Notes under the pieces: model-generated
Told to the model about the DNA's origin: nothing
Database searches by the model: none
The model's input: the letters and a program-made list of their open reading frames with translations, nothing else
Part shown: positions 7,180 to 13,954 of the stretch, piece after piece
Numbering within the stretch: the stretch's first letter is position 1
Layout of the letters: every line of letters begins with the position of its first letter
Assembly: GCA_004297235.1 (NCBI GenBank)
Contig: SCUR01000138.1
Coordinates: forward strand, 1 to 13,985
DNA: 13,985 bases
Reading direction: 5' to 3'
Origin: Candidatus Manganitrophaceae bacterium
Lineage (GTDB): Bacteria > Nitrospirota > Nitrospiria > SBBL01 > Manganitrophaceae
Position numbers and translations under genes: made by a program

Positions 7180-7461
7180 TTAAATGAATTCGAGTTGATG
7201 GTGAACGATCTGGACCTCCGGAAAACTCGCGATAAACCCGACGACCTTGTCCATCACCTCGTTCACAAAACTTCTGTCGTTGGCCACCGTCGTCACGCCG
7301 AGAATCGCCTTCTGCCAGAGATCCTGCTCGCCGACTTCCGCCACGGCGACGTTGAACTTGTTCTTGATCTTATTCTTAATGCTTTGCAGGACCTGCCGCT
7401 TCCCCTTTAAAGAGCCGCTCATCGGGATATAAAGCTCAATCGTACAGACGCCGACAACCAT
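7180..7461 (-). CDS. ylxP: DUF503 family protein, YlxP type
   Basis: 93 residues. The opening MVVGVCTIELYIPMSGSLKGKR and the block FNVAVAEVGEQDLWQKA are the family signature. DUF503 is a small ferredoxin-like fold protein of unproven function that sits between infB and rbfA in many bacteria, including B. subtilis ylxP; a link to ribosome maturation is suggested by position only. The start at 7461 matches the family; an ATG two codons earlier (7467) is an alternative. Neither has a Shine-Dalgarno sequence: on the mRNA the bases just upstream are the pyrimidine-rich end of heptamer array 3. A longer in-frame extension to 7524 only translates the repeat. Translation is probably coupled to infB or depends on the hairpin bringing the start close. 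Confidence 0.9.
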   Translation of the reverse strand: MVVGVCTIELYIPMSGSLKGKRQVLQSIKNKIKNKFNVAVAEVGEQDLWQKAILGVTTVANDRSFVNEVMDKVVGFIASFPEVQIVHHQLEFI

Positions 7462-7469
7462 TTTCATAA

Positions 7470-7549
7470 TAAGTGAGGAGTGAGTAGTTAGGAGTGAGGA
7501 GAAAAATTTGCTTTTACCCCTCACTACTCACTCCTAACTCCTCACTGGT
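7470..7549. repeat. Inverted pair of 7-bp tandem repeats (array 3, infB-ylxP spacer)
   Basis: The left arm (7473-7500) is four GTGAGGA-type heptamers. The right arm (about 7520-7547) carries the reverse complement (CACTCCT-type units). Of 28 aligned bases about 24 pair, around a loop of about 19 bases rich in A and T. It fills the whole spacer from the infB stop (7551) to within a few bases of the ylxP start. The unit is nearly the same as in array 1 (GTGAGG plus one base). Confidence 0.82.
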
Positions 7550-7550
7550 T

Positions 7551-10103
7551 TTAAAGTTTGGCCGCGATCTTATCGTGCGTGTAGACCTCGATGATGTCGC
7601 CGACCTTAATGTCGTTGAAGTTCTCGATGCCGATGCCGCATTCGTACCCGGCCTGCACCTCTTTGACGTCATCTTTAAATCGACGCAACGAGCCGATCTT
7701 CCCTTCGTAAACGACCACGCCGTCCCGGATCACGCGGGCGCCGCTGCTGTTTCGCGAGACCATCCCGCTGCTGACATGGCCTCCGGCGATGACCCCTTGC
7801 TTCGGAATCTGGAAAACCTGCCGGACCTCGACCCGTCCGAGCGTTCTCTCTTTGAGGGTCGGCTCCAACAAGCCCTCCATCGCCGCCTTCACGTCGGCGA
7901 TGGCGTCATAAATAATCGTGTAGAGGCGGATATCGACATTCTCCCGCTCGGCCAGCTCTTCCCCCTTCGTCTCCGGCCGGACGTTGAACCCGATGACGAT
8001 CGCGTTCGACGCAGAGGCGAGGAGAATATCCGATTCGGTGATGCTCCCGACCCCGCGATGGATCACGCGGAGCTTCACCAACGGAGAGGTCAATTTCTCG
8101 AGCGATTCTTTGATCGCTTCGGCGGAGCCCTGGACGTCGGCTTTGACGATGATGTTCAGCTCTTTCACCGTCCCCTCCTGAATCTCTTGATAGAGATCAT
8201 CGAGGGTAACGCGCCGGGTCTGAGAAAGCTCCAGCAGCCGCTGCCGCTGAGACCGGCTCTGGGCCACCTCCTTGGCGGTCCGCTCATCGGCCACGACCAC
8301 GAAGGTATCTCCCGCGAGGGGAACGCCGTCGAGACCGATCACCTCCACCGGGGTGGAGGGCGCCGCCGCGTCGACTTTCTTTCCTTTGTCGTTGATCAGA
8401 GCGCGGACCTTTCCGAAGTGCGATCCGGTCACGAAGATGTCGCCGACGCGCAAGGTTCCCTGCTGCACCAGGACGGTGGCCACCGGACCGCGGCCGCGGT
8501 CGAGCTTCGCTTCAACGATCGTCCCGACCATCGGTCGATTCGGGTTGGCTTTCAGTTCGAGCACCTCGGCCTGCAGAAGGATCATCTCCAGCAGCTCGTC
8601 GAGACCGACCTTCTTCTTCGCGGAGACCTCGGCAAAAATGGTTTTGCCCCCCCACGCTTCCGGGATCAGCTCATACTCCGCCAGAGCGGTCTTCACCCGG
8701 TCGGGGTTGGCTTCCGGCTTGTCGATCTTATTGATCGCGACGATGATCGGCACATTCGCCGCCTTGGCATGGTTGATCGCTTCGATCGTTTGGGGCATCA
8801 CCCCGTCGTCGGCCGCGACCACCAGGACGACGATATCGGTCACCTTCGCTCCCCGGGCCCGCATGGCGGTAAAAGCCTCGTGGCCCGGCGTGTCGAGGAA
8901 GGTCACCCTTTTTTCTCCGACCGTCACGGTATAGGCGCCGATATGCTGTGTGATGCCGCCCGCTTCGCCTTCGGTCACCTTCGTCTGACGGATGGAGTCA
9001 AGCAGCGAGGTCTTTCCATGATCGACATGCCCCATGATGGTGATGACCGGAGATCGCGGCAGCAGGGCGTTCGGATCGTCCGGCATCGACGGATTGAGGA
9101 TCTCCTCTTCGGTCTTCTCGGAAACCAATTCGGCCTTGACGCCGAATTCCTCCGCGATCAAGGAGGCCTCGTCGAGGGAGATCGGGTGGTTGATCGTCGC
9201 CATCTTTCCCATGACCATCAGCTTGGAGATAATCGACGGGACCTTCTGGCCGATCAGCTCCGAAAACTCCTTCACGGTCATTCCTTCATAAAGTTTAACC
9301 ACTTTCCTCCTGGGCTTGGTGATATCGCTTGAGACGGCGGGACCTCGCCGGAGCGCTTTTCGGTCCTCCTTGCGGTGAATCGGCTTGAAATCTTGCCACT
9401 TCCTTGCTTCCACCGGAACTTCGGCGATCGTCTCCGCTTCCTCGACTTCCGGATAAAGCTGCGGCCGCTTCGGCCGTTTCGCCTTCTCCTTAAATTTGGA
9501 GGCAAAATCTTTTCTCAGCTCGGGCTTGAGCTCGACTTTCCCCTTCTTCTTATCTTTATCGGCCTTCTTCTCGGCTTCCTCTTTGGCGGTGCCGGGCGTA
9601 GAAAGCACTTTGATTCCGCCCGGAGCGGGAATCGCCGGCTCGCCGACCGGAGGAAGGCTCGGCTTGACCTCTTCTTCCGTCGGGGCGGGCGCAGGCAAAC
9701 CGTCGGAAGTTGCCGGCGCGCCGATCGCCGCGGGGGCAAGCGGCTCCATGGAGGGGCTGGGGGCCGGAGCCGCCGTTTCCGGCGTCTCGGCGACCGCGGC
9801 TTCCTCCTTGGCGGCCAAAGGCGGCGGCGCCATCTCTTCCGGCGTCGGCTTCCTCTTGATCAGCACGCGCGATTTCTTTTCGGCCGCGGGAGCGGACGGA
9901 GGGGCCGCCGCTTTGGCCGACTTCGTCGCTTTCGACGCCGCCTTCACCAACGCGGGCTTCTCCATCCCTTTCACAACCGCTTGGATGTCGCTCTCCTCCA
10001 AGGCGCTCATATGGTTGCTCGCCTTGATCCCCATCCTCTTCAGAAGAGCCATCATCTCCTTGGTCGGGATGCCGATCTTTTTTGCAAGTTCAAAAACTCT
10101 CAT
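7551..10103 (-). CDS. infB: Translation initiation factor IF-2
   Basis: 850 residues. IF-2 is the GTPase that recruits fMet-tRNA to the 30S subunit and promotes subunit joining. The N-terminal IF2_N motif (MRVFELAKKIGI..., 1-52) is followed by a long alanine/proline/lysine-rich linker (about 54-267) and a second IF2_N-like segment (268-330). GTPase motifs are intact: G1 GHVDHGKT 358-365, the switch GGITQHIGAY from 382, G3 DTPGH 404-408, G4 NKID 458-461 and G5 SAK 494-496. Domains II, III and IV follow to the end (IIEVYTHDKIAAKL). The start has AAGAAGG nine bases upstream. The linker is where the long antisense open frames on the other strand are most misleading. It is 73 bases downstream of nusA with no terminator between. 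Confidence 0.98.
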   Translation of the reverse strand: MRVFELAKKIGIPTKEMMALLKRMGIKASNHMSALEESDIQAVVKGMEKPALVKAASKATKSAKAAAPPSAPAAEKKSRVLIKRKPTPEEMAPPPLAAKEEAAVAETPETAAPAPSPSMEPLAPAAIGAPATSDGLPAPAPTEEEVKPSLPPVGEPAIPAPGGIKVLSTPGTAKEEAEKKADKDKKKGKVELKPELRKDFASKFKEKAKRPKRPQLYPEVEEAETIAEVPVEARKWQDFKPIHRKEDRKALRRGPAVSSDITKPRRKVVKLYEGMTVKEFSELIGQKVPSIISKLMVMGKMATINHPISLDEASLIAEEFGVKAELVSEKTEEEILNPSMPDDPNALLPRSPVITIMGHVDHGKTSLLDSIRQTKVTEGEAGGITQHIGAYTVTVGEKRVTFLDTPGHEAFTAMRARGAKVTDIVVLVVAADDGVMPQTIEAINHAKAANVPIIVAINKIDKPEANPDRVKTALAEYELIPEAWGGKTIFAEVSAKKKVGLDELLEMILLQAEVLELKANPNRPMVGTIVEAKLDRGRGPVATVLVQQGTLRVGDIFVTGSHFGKVRALINDKGKKVDAAAPSTPVEVIGLDGVPLAGDTFVVVADERTAKEVAQSRSQRQRLLELSQTRRVTLDDLYQEIQEGTVKELNIIVKADVQGSAEAIKESLEKLTSPLVKLRVIHRGVGSITESDILLASASNAIVIGFNVRPETKGEELAERENVDIRLYTIIYDAIADVKAAMEGLLEPTLKERTLGRVEVRQVFQIPKQGVIAGGHVSSGMVSRNSSGARVIRDGVVVYEGKIGSLRRFKDDVKEVQAGYECGIGIENFNDIKVGDIIEVYTHDKIAAKL

Positions 10104-10176
10104 TTGCTTCTACCTTCTTTCCTTTGAGGCTGTGAACAAATCCTCTCCCGAGCAAAATGAAACCTCGCAAAAAGGA

Positions 10177-11529
10177 CTAGGCCCCTTCCCCTCTCTTCTC
10201 CATTTTCAGCAGGCTCCTCGCCTCCTCGATGATCTTGCCGGCCGTTTTGATTCCGATCATCGGGATATCGGAAAGCGCTTCTTCGTTCGTTTCGGCCAGC
10301 TTCTGAACACTGTCGATGCCGTGCTCCTTCAGCGCTTCGACCATATTTTCCCCCACGCCGGGAACATCGGAGAGGGTATACTCCCGCTTCTCGGCCGCCT
10401 GGCGCTGCTCCTCCACGATCTGCGCATCCTGCTGAATTTTCTGCTCGTGAGAAATGGCCGCGGCAATCTCCTGCTCGCGCTCCTTGGCGCGCTCTTTCTC
10501 GTATTCGCCTTGGTTGATGATATCGATCTTCCATCCGGTCAACTTGGCGGCCAGACGGACATTCTGTCCCTTCTTCCCGATGGCGAGCGAAAGCTGCTGG
10601 TCCGAAACCACCACCAGCGCCGATTTCTCACCCTCATTGATGCCGACCTTTTCGATCACCGCCGGGCTGAGCGCCTCGCCGATGAAGGTCCGCGGGTCAT
10701 CGCTCCAGGTGACGATGTCGATCTTCTCCCCCTTCAGCTCTCTAACGACCGCTTGTACGCGCGAGCCGCGCACCCCGACGCAGGCTCCCACCGGATCGAC
10801 CGCCTGATCTTTCGAGAGGACCGCGATCTTGGTCCGATCGCCCGGCTCCCGGACAACCCCCTTGATGATCACGACCCCTTCGGCAATCTCGGGGACTTCC
10901 ACCTCAAAAAGCTTCGCCACAAAATTGGGGTGCGTCCGGGAGAGAACGATCTGCGGGCCCTTCGCCGAAGGCTTCACCTCCAGCAGATAAGCCCGGATTC
11001 GGTCGCCCCGGCGATAGCTCTCGCGCGGCACCTGCTCTTGGTAGGGAAGGATCGCTTCGGTCTTGCCGAGCTCGACGATGTAGTTGCGCCGCTCTTGCCC
11101 CAAGATCATGCCGCTGATAATCTCCCCCTGCCGGACCGAGTATTCCCGATGAACCGACTCCCACTCCGCCTCGCGGACCCGCTGAAAGATCACCTGTTTG
11201 GCGGTCTGCGCCGCGATCCGGCCGAAGTCCTCCATCTCTAGCAGCGAGCCGATCTCATCGCCCAGCTCCGCCGACTCGTCGACTTTCTTGGCTTCGTCCA
11301 GTGAAACCTCGGCGCGGGGATTGGTGACGGTTTCGACGATCTTCTTCAGGGAGATCACCTCGATCTCGCCGGTTTGGGAGTCGAGCTTGACCTGGATATT
11401 CTCGTTCGCGCCGTACCGCTTCTTCGCCGCGGTCAGGAGCGCAGACTCCACCGCCTTGATGATCTTCTGGCTCTCTATTCCCTTCTCTCTCCCAATCTGA
11501 TCGATGACAGAGAGGAGCTCGCGATTCAT
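10177..11529 (-). CDS. nusA: Transcription termination/antitermination factor NusA
   Basis: 450 residues. NusA binds RNA polymerase and nascent RNA and modulates pausing, intrinsic termination and antitermination. Domains in order: N-terminal polymerase-binding domain (1-130), S1 (about 135-200), KH1 with GVRGSRVQ at 252-259, KH2 with GKKGQNVR at 318-325, a highly charged helical segment (341-383), then a helix-hairpin-helix region (385-440: LSDVPGVGENMVEAL and LSDIPMIGIKTAGKIIEEA). It is somewhat shorter than E. coli NusA (495), with one compact C-terminal module in place of two acidic repeats. The start has a strong GAGGAGG nine bases upstream. It follows rimP by 107 bases, and that gap contains a candidate internal promoter. 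The operon leader contains an intrinsic terminator that NusA itself could act on. Confidence 0.98.
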   Translation of the reverse strand: MNRELLSVIDQIGREKGIESQKIIKAVESALLTAAKKRYGANENIQVKLDSQTGEIEVISLKKIVETVTNPRAEVSLDEAKKVDESAELGDEIGSLLEMEDFGRIAAQTAKQVIFQRVREAEWESVHREYSVRQGEIISGMILGQERRNYIVELGKTEAILPYQEQVPRESYRRGDRIRAYLLEVKPSAKGPQIVLSRTHPNFVAKLFEVEVPEIAEGVVIIKGVVREPGDRTKIAVLSKDQAVDPVGACVGVRGSRVQAVVRELKGEKIDIVTWSDDPRTFIGEALSPAVIEKVGINEGEKSALVVVSDQQLSLAIGKKGQNVRLAAKLTGWKIDIINQGEYEKERAKEREQEIAAAISHEQKIQQDAQIVEEQRQAAEKREYTLSDVPGVGENMVEALKEHGIDSVQKLAETNEEALSDIPMIGIKTAGKIIEEARSLLKMEKRGEGA

Positions 11530-11586
11530 TTTGGTTAACCTCCTCGTTTTCTTGAACGGATCGACGGACTGAACCCGGTCCGATCC

Positions 11587-11616
11587 ATTATACCTTTTGA
11601 ATACCCCCGATTTCCA
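11587..11616 (-). promoter_or_regulatory. Candidate internal promoter upstream of nusA
   Basis: On the minus strand a perfect -10 box TATAAT (11592-11587) lies 18 bases after TGGAAA (11616-11611; four of six matches to TTGACA). Transcription would begin near 11580, about 50 bases before the nusA start. The early transcript would contain a bulged hairpin (11558-11586, stem cores CGGAC/GTCCG and GGAT/ATCC). Such a promoter would let nusA and infB be expressed separately from rimP. Confidence 0.4.
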
Positions 11617-11636
11617 GGAGAATTCGGTTCTCTCGG

Positions 11637-12101
11637 CTAAAACTCAACCTCAAGACGGGCCTGAGTAATCTGGTCGAGAGGAATGATGACCTCCTTCCCC
11701 CCCTCCAGATGGAGGACCATTTTCTCTTCTTTGAAATCGGCGAGTCGGCCGGCGAATACTTTCTGGTTATCAATGGGCGTGGACGTCTTGATCTTGACCT
11801 TCTTCCCGACGGATCGGATGAAATCGTCCTTCTTTCTCAGAGGCCGATCCAGGCCGGGGGAGGAAACCTCGAACGTGTAATGATGCGGGATCGGGTCCTC
11901 CACATCCAGCGCCTGGCTGAGATAGCGGCTGACCTTCTCGCAATCGTCGAGGGTCACCCCTTTTTCTTTGTCGATGAAAACACGAAGGGTGCCGCTCCGT
12001 TGCGAGCCGGCATACTCGACCTCGACCAGTTCCAATCCCAGCGAGCGCAGCATCGGCTCCGCAATCTGTTTCACCTTATCGACCAGGGCCGCTCGTTCCA
12101 T
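11637..12101 (-). CDS. rimP: Ribosome maturation factor RimP
   Basis: 154 residues, the typical RimP length. RimP binds the 30S precursor and aids early assembly around S12. Family blocks are clear: LGLELVEVEYAGSQRSGTLRVFID in the N-terminal domain, then DDCEKVSRYLSQALDVEDPIPHHYTFEVSSPGLDRPL, and a C-terminal SH3-like domain ending in the beta strands GRLADFKEEKMVLHLEGG and IPLDQITQARLEVEF. The start at 12101 has only a weak AAGAG six bases upstream. It is the first gene of the cluster, as in E. coli (rimP-nusA-infB) and B. subtilis (ylxS-nusA). An intrinsic terminator ends only 12 bases before its start codon. Confidence 0.96.
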   Translation of the reverse strand: MERAALVDKVKQIAEPMLRSLGLELVEVEYAGSQRSGTLRVFIDKEKGVTLDDCEKVSRYLSQALDVEDPIPHHYTFEVSSPGLDRPLRKKDDFIRSVGKKVKIKTSTPIDNQKVFAGRLADFKEEKMVLHLEGGKEVIIPLDQITQARLEVEF

Positions 12102-12112
12102 TTTAGTCTCTT

Positions 12113-12148
12113 AAAACAAAAAAGTGGGCGGAAGACCATGCCCACTTT
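12113..12148 (-). terminator. Intrinsic terminator/attenuator in the rimP-nusA-infB leader
   Basis: On the minus strand AAAGTGGGC (12148-12140), a 10-base loop and GCCCACTTT (12129-12121) form a perfect 9-bp stem followed by TTTGTTTT (12120-12113). It lies between the candidate operon promoter and the rimP start. It can also end transcripts of the upstream aminotransferase gene. A competing hairpin at 12142-12156 would tie up its 5' arm. Confidence 0.85.
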
Positions 12149-12172
12149 AAAAGTAGACCAAATTCAGAGGTG

Positions 12173-12201
12173 TTTATAACATATACAATGAGAAAATGCA
12201 A
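12173..12201 (-). promoter_or_regulatory. Candidate sigma-70-type promoter of the rimP-nusA-infB cluster
   Basis: On the minus strand TTGCAT (12201-12196) is followed by a 17-base spacer and TATAAA (12178-12173). The spacer ends TGT, giving an extended -10 element (TGnTATAAA). The predicted start is near 12164-12167, giving a leader of about 64 bases that contains the terminator. The promoter begins 17 bases after the aminotransferase stop codon. The -35 box is weak; the extended -10 compensates. Confidence 0.6.
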
Positions 12202-12217
12202 GAGGAATCCTCGTTCT

Positions 12218-13057
12218 CTAAGCGATCTGTTCCTGGAAGGCGCGGTATAAAAACAACGTCTTTTCTCCGGGGCGGCCGGCCCCGATCGGTCTTCCATCCA
12301 GCCGGACCACCGGGAGGACTTCGACGGTCGTCCCGGTGAGAAAGAGCTCGTCGGCCGAGTCAAGCTGAGAGCGCTTCAGATCCCTTTCGACCATCTCCAA
12401 ACCGTTCTTCTTCCCGATCCGGAGCACCACCTCCCGCGTGATGCCGGAGAGAATGTACGGTCCCGCCGGAGGGGTGATGATCTTCTTTCCGATCACGGCG
12501 AAGAGGTTGCTTCCGGCCCCCTCGGTCACCTTTTCATCGCGGATGAAGACCGCTTCAAAGGCGCCGGCGCGCAGCGCCTGCTCGCGGGCCATGACGTTGG
12601 GGAGAAGGTTGAGCGATTTCACATTGCATCGCGCCCATCGGATATCGGGGGTGGAGAGAATCGCCACCCCCTCCTCCCGCATCTTCAGCGGAAGCGGCTC
12701 GAAGGCTCGAAAGGTCATGACCACCGTCGGCTTCACCTTCTTGGGGAAGGAATGGAGGCGAGGAGCCGCGCCGCGGGTGACCTGGATGTAGATCTTGGTA
12801 TCGGCGTAACCGCTCTTTCGGCACCCGAGACGGATGATTTTTTCCAGCTGGGCGGCGGTATAAGGGAGGGCAATCTCCACCTCTTTTGCGCTCGCTTGAA
12901 GGCGCGAGAGGTGCTCATGAATATGGAACACGCGGCCGTTGTAGGTGCGGATCAGCTCGTAGATTCCATCGCCGAACTGAAAGCCGCGATCTTCTACGGA
13001 GACCTTGGCGGCTGAAATCAAACTCCATTTCCCATTCACGAACGCAATATTGGGCAT
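12218..13057 (-). CDS. Class IV PLP aminotransferase, D-amino acid transaminase-like
   Basis: 279 residues of fold-type IV PLP enzyme (the ilvE/dat/pabC superfamily). It resembles Bacillus D-amino acid aminotransferase throughout: DRGFQFGDGIYE (Y33), QVTRGAAPRLHSFP, IRWARCNVKSLNLL, VTEGAGSN and LTGTT. K147 is the expected Schiff-base lysine and E179 the cofactor-ring partner. R100 and H102 match the DAAT residues (R98, H100) that bind the substrate carboxylate, and these favour D-amino acids over branched-chain L-amino acids. If so, it could make D-glutamate or D-alanine for peptidoglycan. A branched-chain or mixed specificity remains possible. The start has AAAGGA six bases upstream. It lies 12 bases after the methyltransferase stop, implying one transcript, and ends ahead of the shared terminator. 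Confidence 0.85.
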   Translation of the reverse strand: MPNIAFVNGKWSLISAAKVSVEDRGFQFGDGIYELIRTYNGRVFHIHEHLSRLQASAKEVEIALPYTAAQLEKIIRLGCRKSGYADTKIYIQVTRGAAPRLHSFPKKVKPTVVMTFRAFEPLPLKMREEGVAILSTPDIRWARCNVKSLNLLPNVMAREQALRAGAFEAVFIRDEKVTEGAGSNLFAVIGKKIITPPAGPYILSGITREVVLRIGKKNGLEMVERDLKRSQLDSADELFLTGTTVEVLPVVRLDGRPIGAGRPGEKTLFLYRAFQEQIA

Positions 13058-13069
13058 GAACCTTCCTTT

Positions 13070-13738
13070 CTATCTCCTAAGCGCGGGGTCCGTTCTTTTC
13101 CTTTTACGCATTAAGACGTGGAAGAAGGCGTAGACCGACTGCCGCTCTTCCTCCACGCTCAGCACCTCGAAGTCCCGGCCGAAGATCGATTTGAAATCCC
13201 CTTTCCGGAAAAACCGATCATAGTGGCCGTTATGAACCATCCAATCCCTCTTTCTCTTCTCGTCGGGATGATGTTTGAAGCGGGTCGAAAAACAGGAGAG
13301 GAGAAAATAGCCCCCCGGCTTGAGGACCGGGACGACGCTCCCGAGATAACGGGCGGTGTCTCCTCTCCGGATATGATGCAGACAACCGTAATCGAGGAGA
13401 ACATCGAAGCGCTCCGGTCGAAAGGGGAGCTGAAAGACATCGCCCAGCATGAATCGGAGACGGGGCCCGACCGATCCGTCGCCGGAGATCCGGCGGGCGC
13501 GCTCCAGCGCGAGCGGTTGATTGTCGAGACCGACGGCCCGATACCCCGCGCGCGCGAAGAGGGCCGCGTGTCTCCCCTCGCCGCAACCGATATCGAGAAT
13601 ATCTCCGACCGGCTTTTCTTTTTTGAATTTTCGTAAAAATGACACGACCGGCGCCGAGGCTCCTTCCACAGGCCAGCCATGCTCGCCGGTCCGGTAAGCC
13701 TCCTCAAAATATTTTTTTTGGGAGGAGTAGATGCTCAC
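13070..13738 (-). CDS. Class I SAM-dependent methyltransferase
   Basis: 222 residues with a Rossmann-type methyltransferase core. Motif I is LDIGCGEG (48-55), the ribose-binding acidic position is D72 in VGLDNQ, motif II-like GD is at 99-100, and DYGCLHHI (116-123) marks the post-II/motif IV region, followed by LKPGGYFLL. The N-terminal segment (YFEEAYRTGEHGWPVEG) resembles small-molecule methyltransferases of the TehB/thiopurine type, but the substrate cannot be read from sequence. The C-terminal end is strongly basic (RKRKR). The start is GTG at 13738 with GGAAG seven bases upstream. It is the first gene of a two-gene unit with the aminotransferase; a candidate promoter lies at 13776-13803. 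Confidence 0.85.
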   Translation of the reverse strand: MSIYSSQKKYFEEAYRTGEHGWPVEGASAPVVSFLRKFKKEKPVGDILDIGCGEGRHAALFARAGYRAVGLDNQPLALERARRISGDGSVGPRLRFMLGDVFQLPFRPERFDVLLDYGCLHHIRRGDTARYLGSVVPVLKPGGYFLLSCFSTRFKHHPDEKRKRDWMVHNGHYDRFFRKGDFKSIFGRDFEVLSVEEERQSVYAFFHVLMRKRKRTDPALRR

Positions 13739-13775
13739 GACAGGTCTTCCGATTTGTTTGAGGCGTTTTTAACCT

Positions 13776-13803
13776 ATCATATTTAATGAAGGCAATCAAG
13801 CAA
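13776..13803 (-). promoter_or_regulatory. Candidate promoter for the methyltransferase-aminotransferase unit
   Basis: On the minus strand TTGCTT (13803-13798) precedes TATGAT (13781-13776) with a 16-base spacer. The -10 matches consensus at five of six positions and the -35 at three. The predicted start is near 13768, about 30 bases before the GTG start. The local region is AT-rich compared with the rest of the window. Confidence 0.4.
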
Positions 13804-13869
13804 AACGGCAGGGAGGTAGTGTCCTAATTTAATTATAGAGATTGTTCAAAGAACGAAGGACATTGGAAT

Positions 13870-13954
13870 GGGGCGTTGCCCCAAACCCCACGACGGGGGT
13901 TGCTTGCCCAACCCCCTTTCGATTCCTAAGGGACACCAAGGGGGAACCCCTTGG
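13870..13954. other. Cluster of GC-rich hairpins at the right edge
   Basis: Three perfect stems lie within 85 bases: GGGGC/GCCCC (13870-13874, 13878-13882), GGGGGTTG/CAACCCCC (13895-13902, 13909-13916) and CCAAGGGG/CCCCTTGG (13936-13943, 13947-13954). A fourth, AACCCC/GGGGTT (13884-13889, 13896-13901), competes with the second. The rest of 13804-13985 shows no gene I can support. This may be part of a dispersed structured repeat, a mobile-element end or a structured RNA continuing beyond the window. Confidence 0.5.

Noticed and set aside
7468..7524. N-terminal extension of YlxP into the heptamer array
   Set aside because: It only translates the repeat; the family begins at MVVGV.
4181..7549. 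Heptamer arrays as CRISPR
   Set aside because: Units are 7 bases with no spacers and arms are inverted; there are no cas genes.
7494..9332. 612-codon plus-strand frame opposite infB
   Set aside because: Antisense shadow of the conserved IF-2 GTPase and C-terminal domains; low-complexity acidic/basic composition, no motif.
9496..11241. 581-codon plus-strand frame opposite infB and nusA
   Set aside because: It spans two real genes and their spacer in antisense; no recognisable domain.
13787..13828. Short plus-strand frame MKAIKQNGREVVS, possibly a gene start cut by an insertion near 13820
   Set aside because: Only 13 codons with no ribosome-binding site and no matching right end in the window; it overlaps the candidate methyltransferase promoter.
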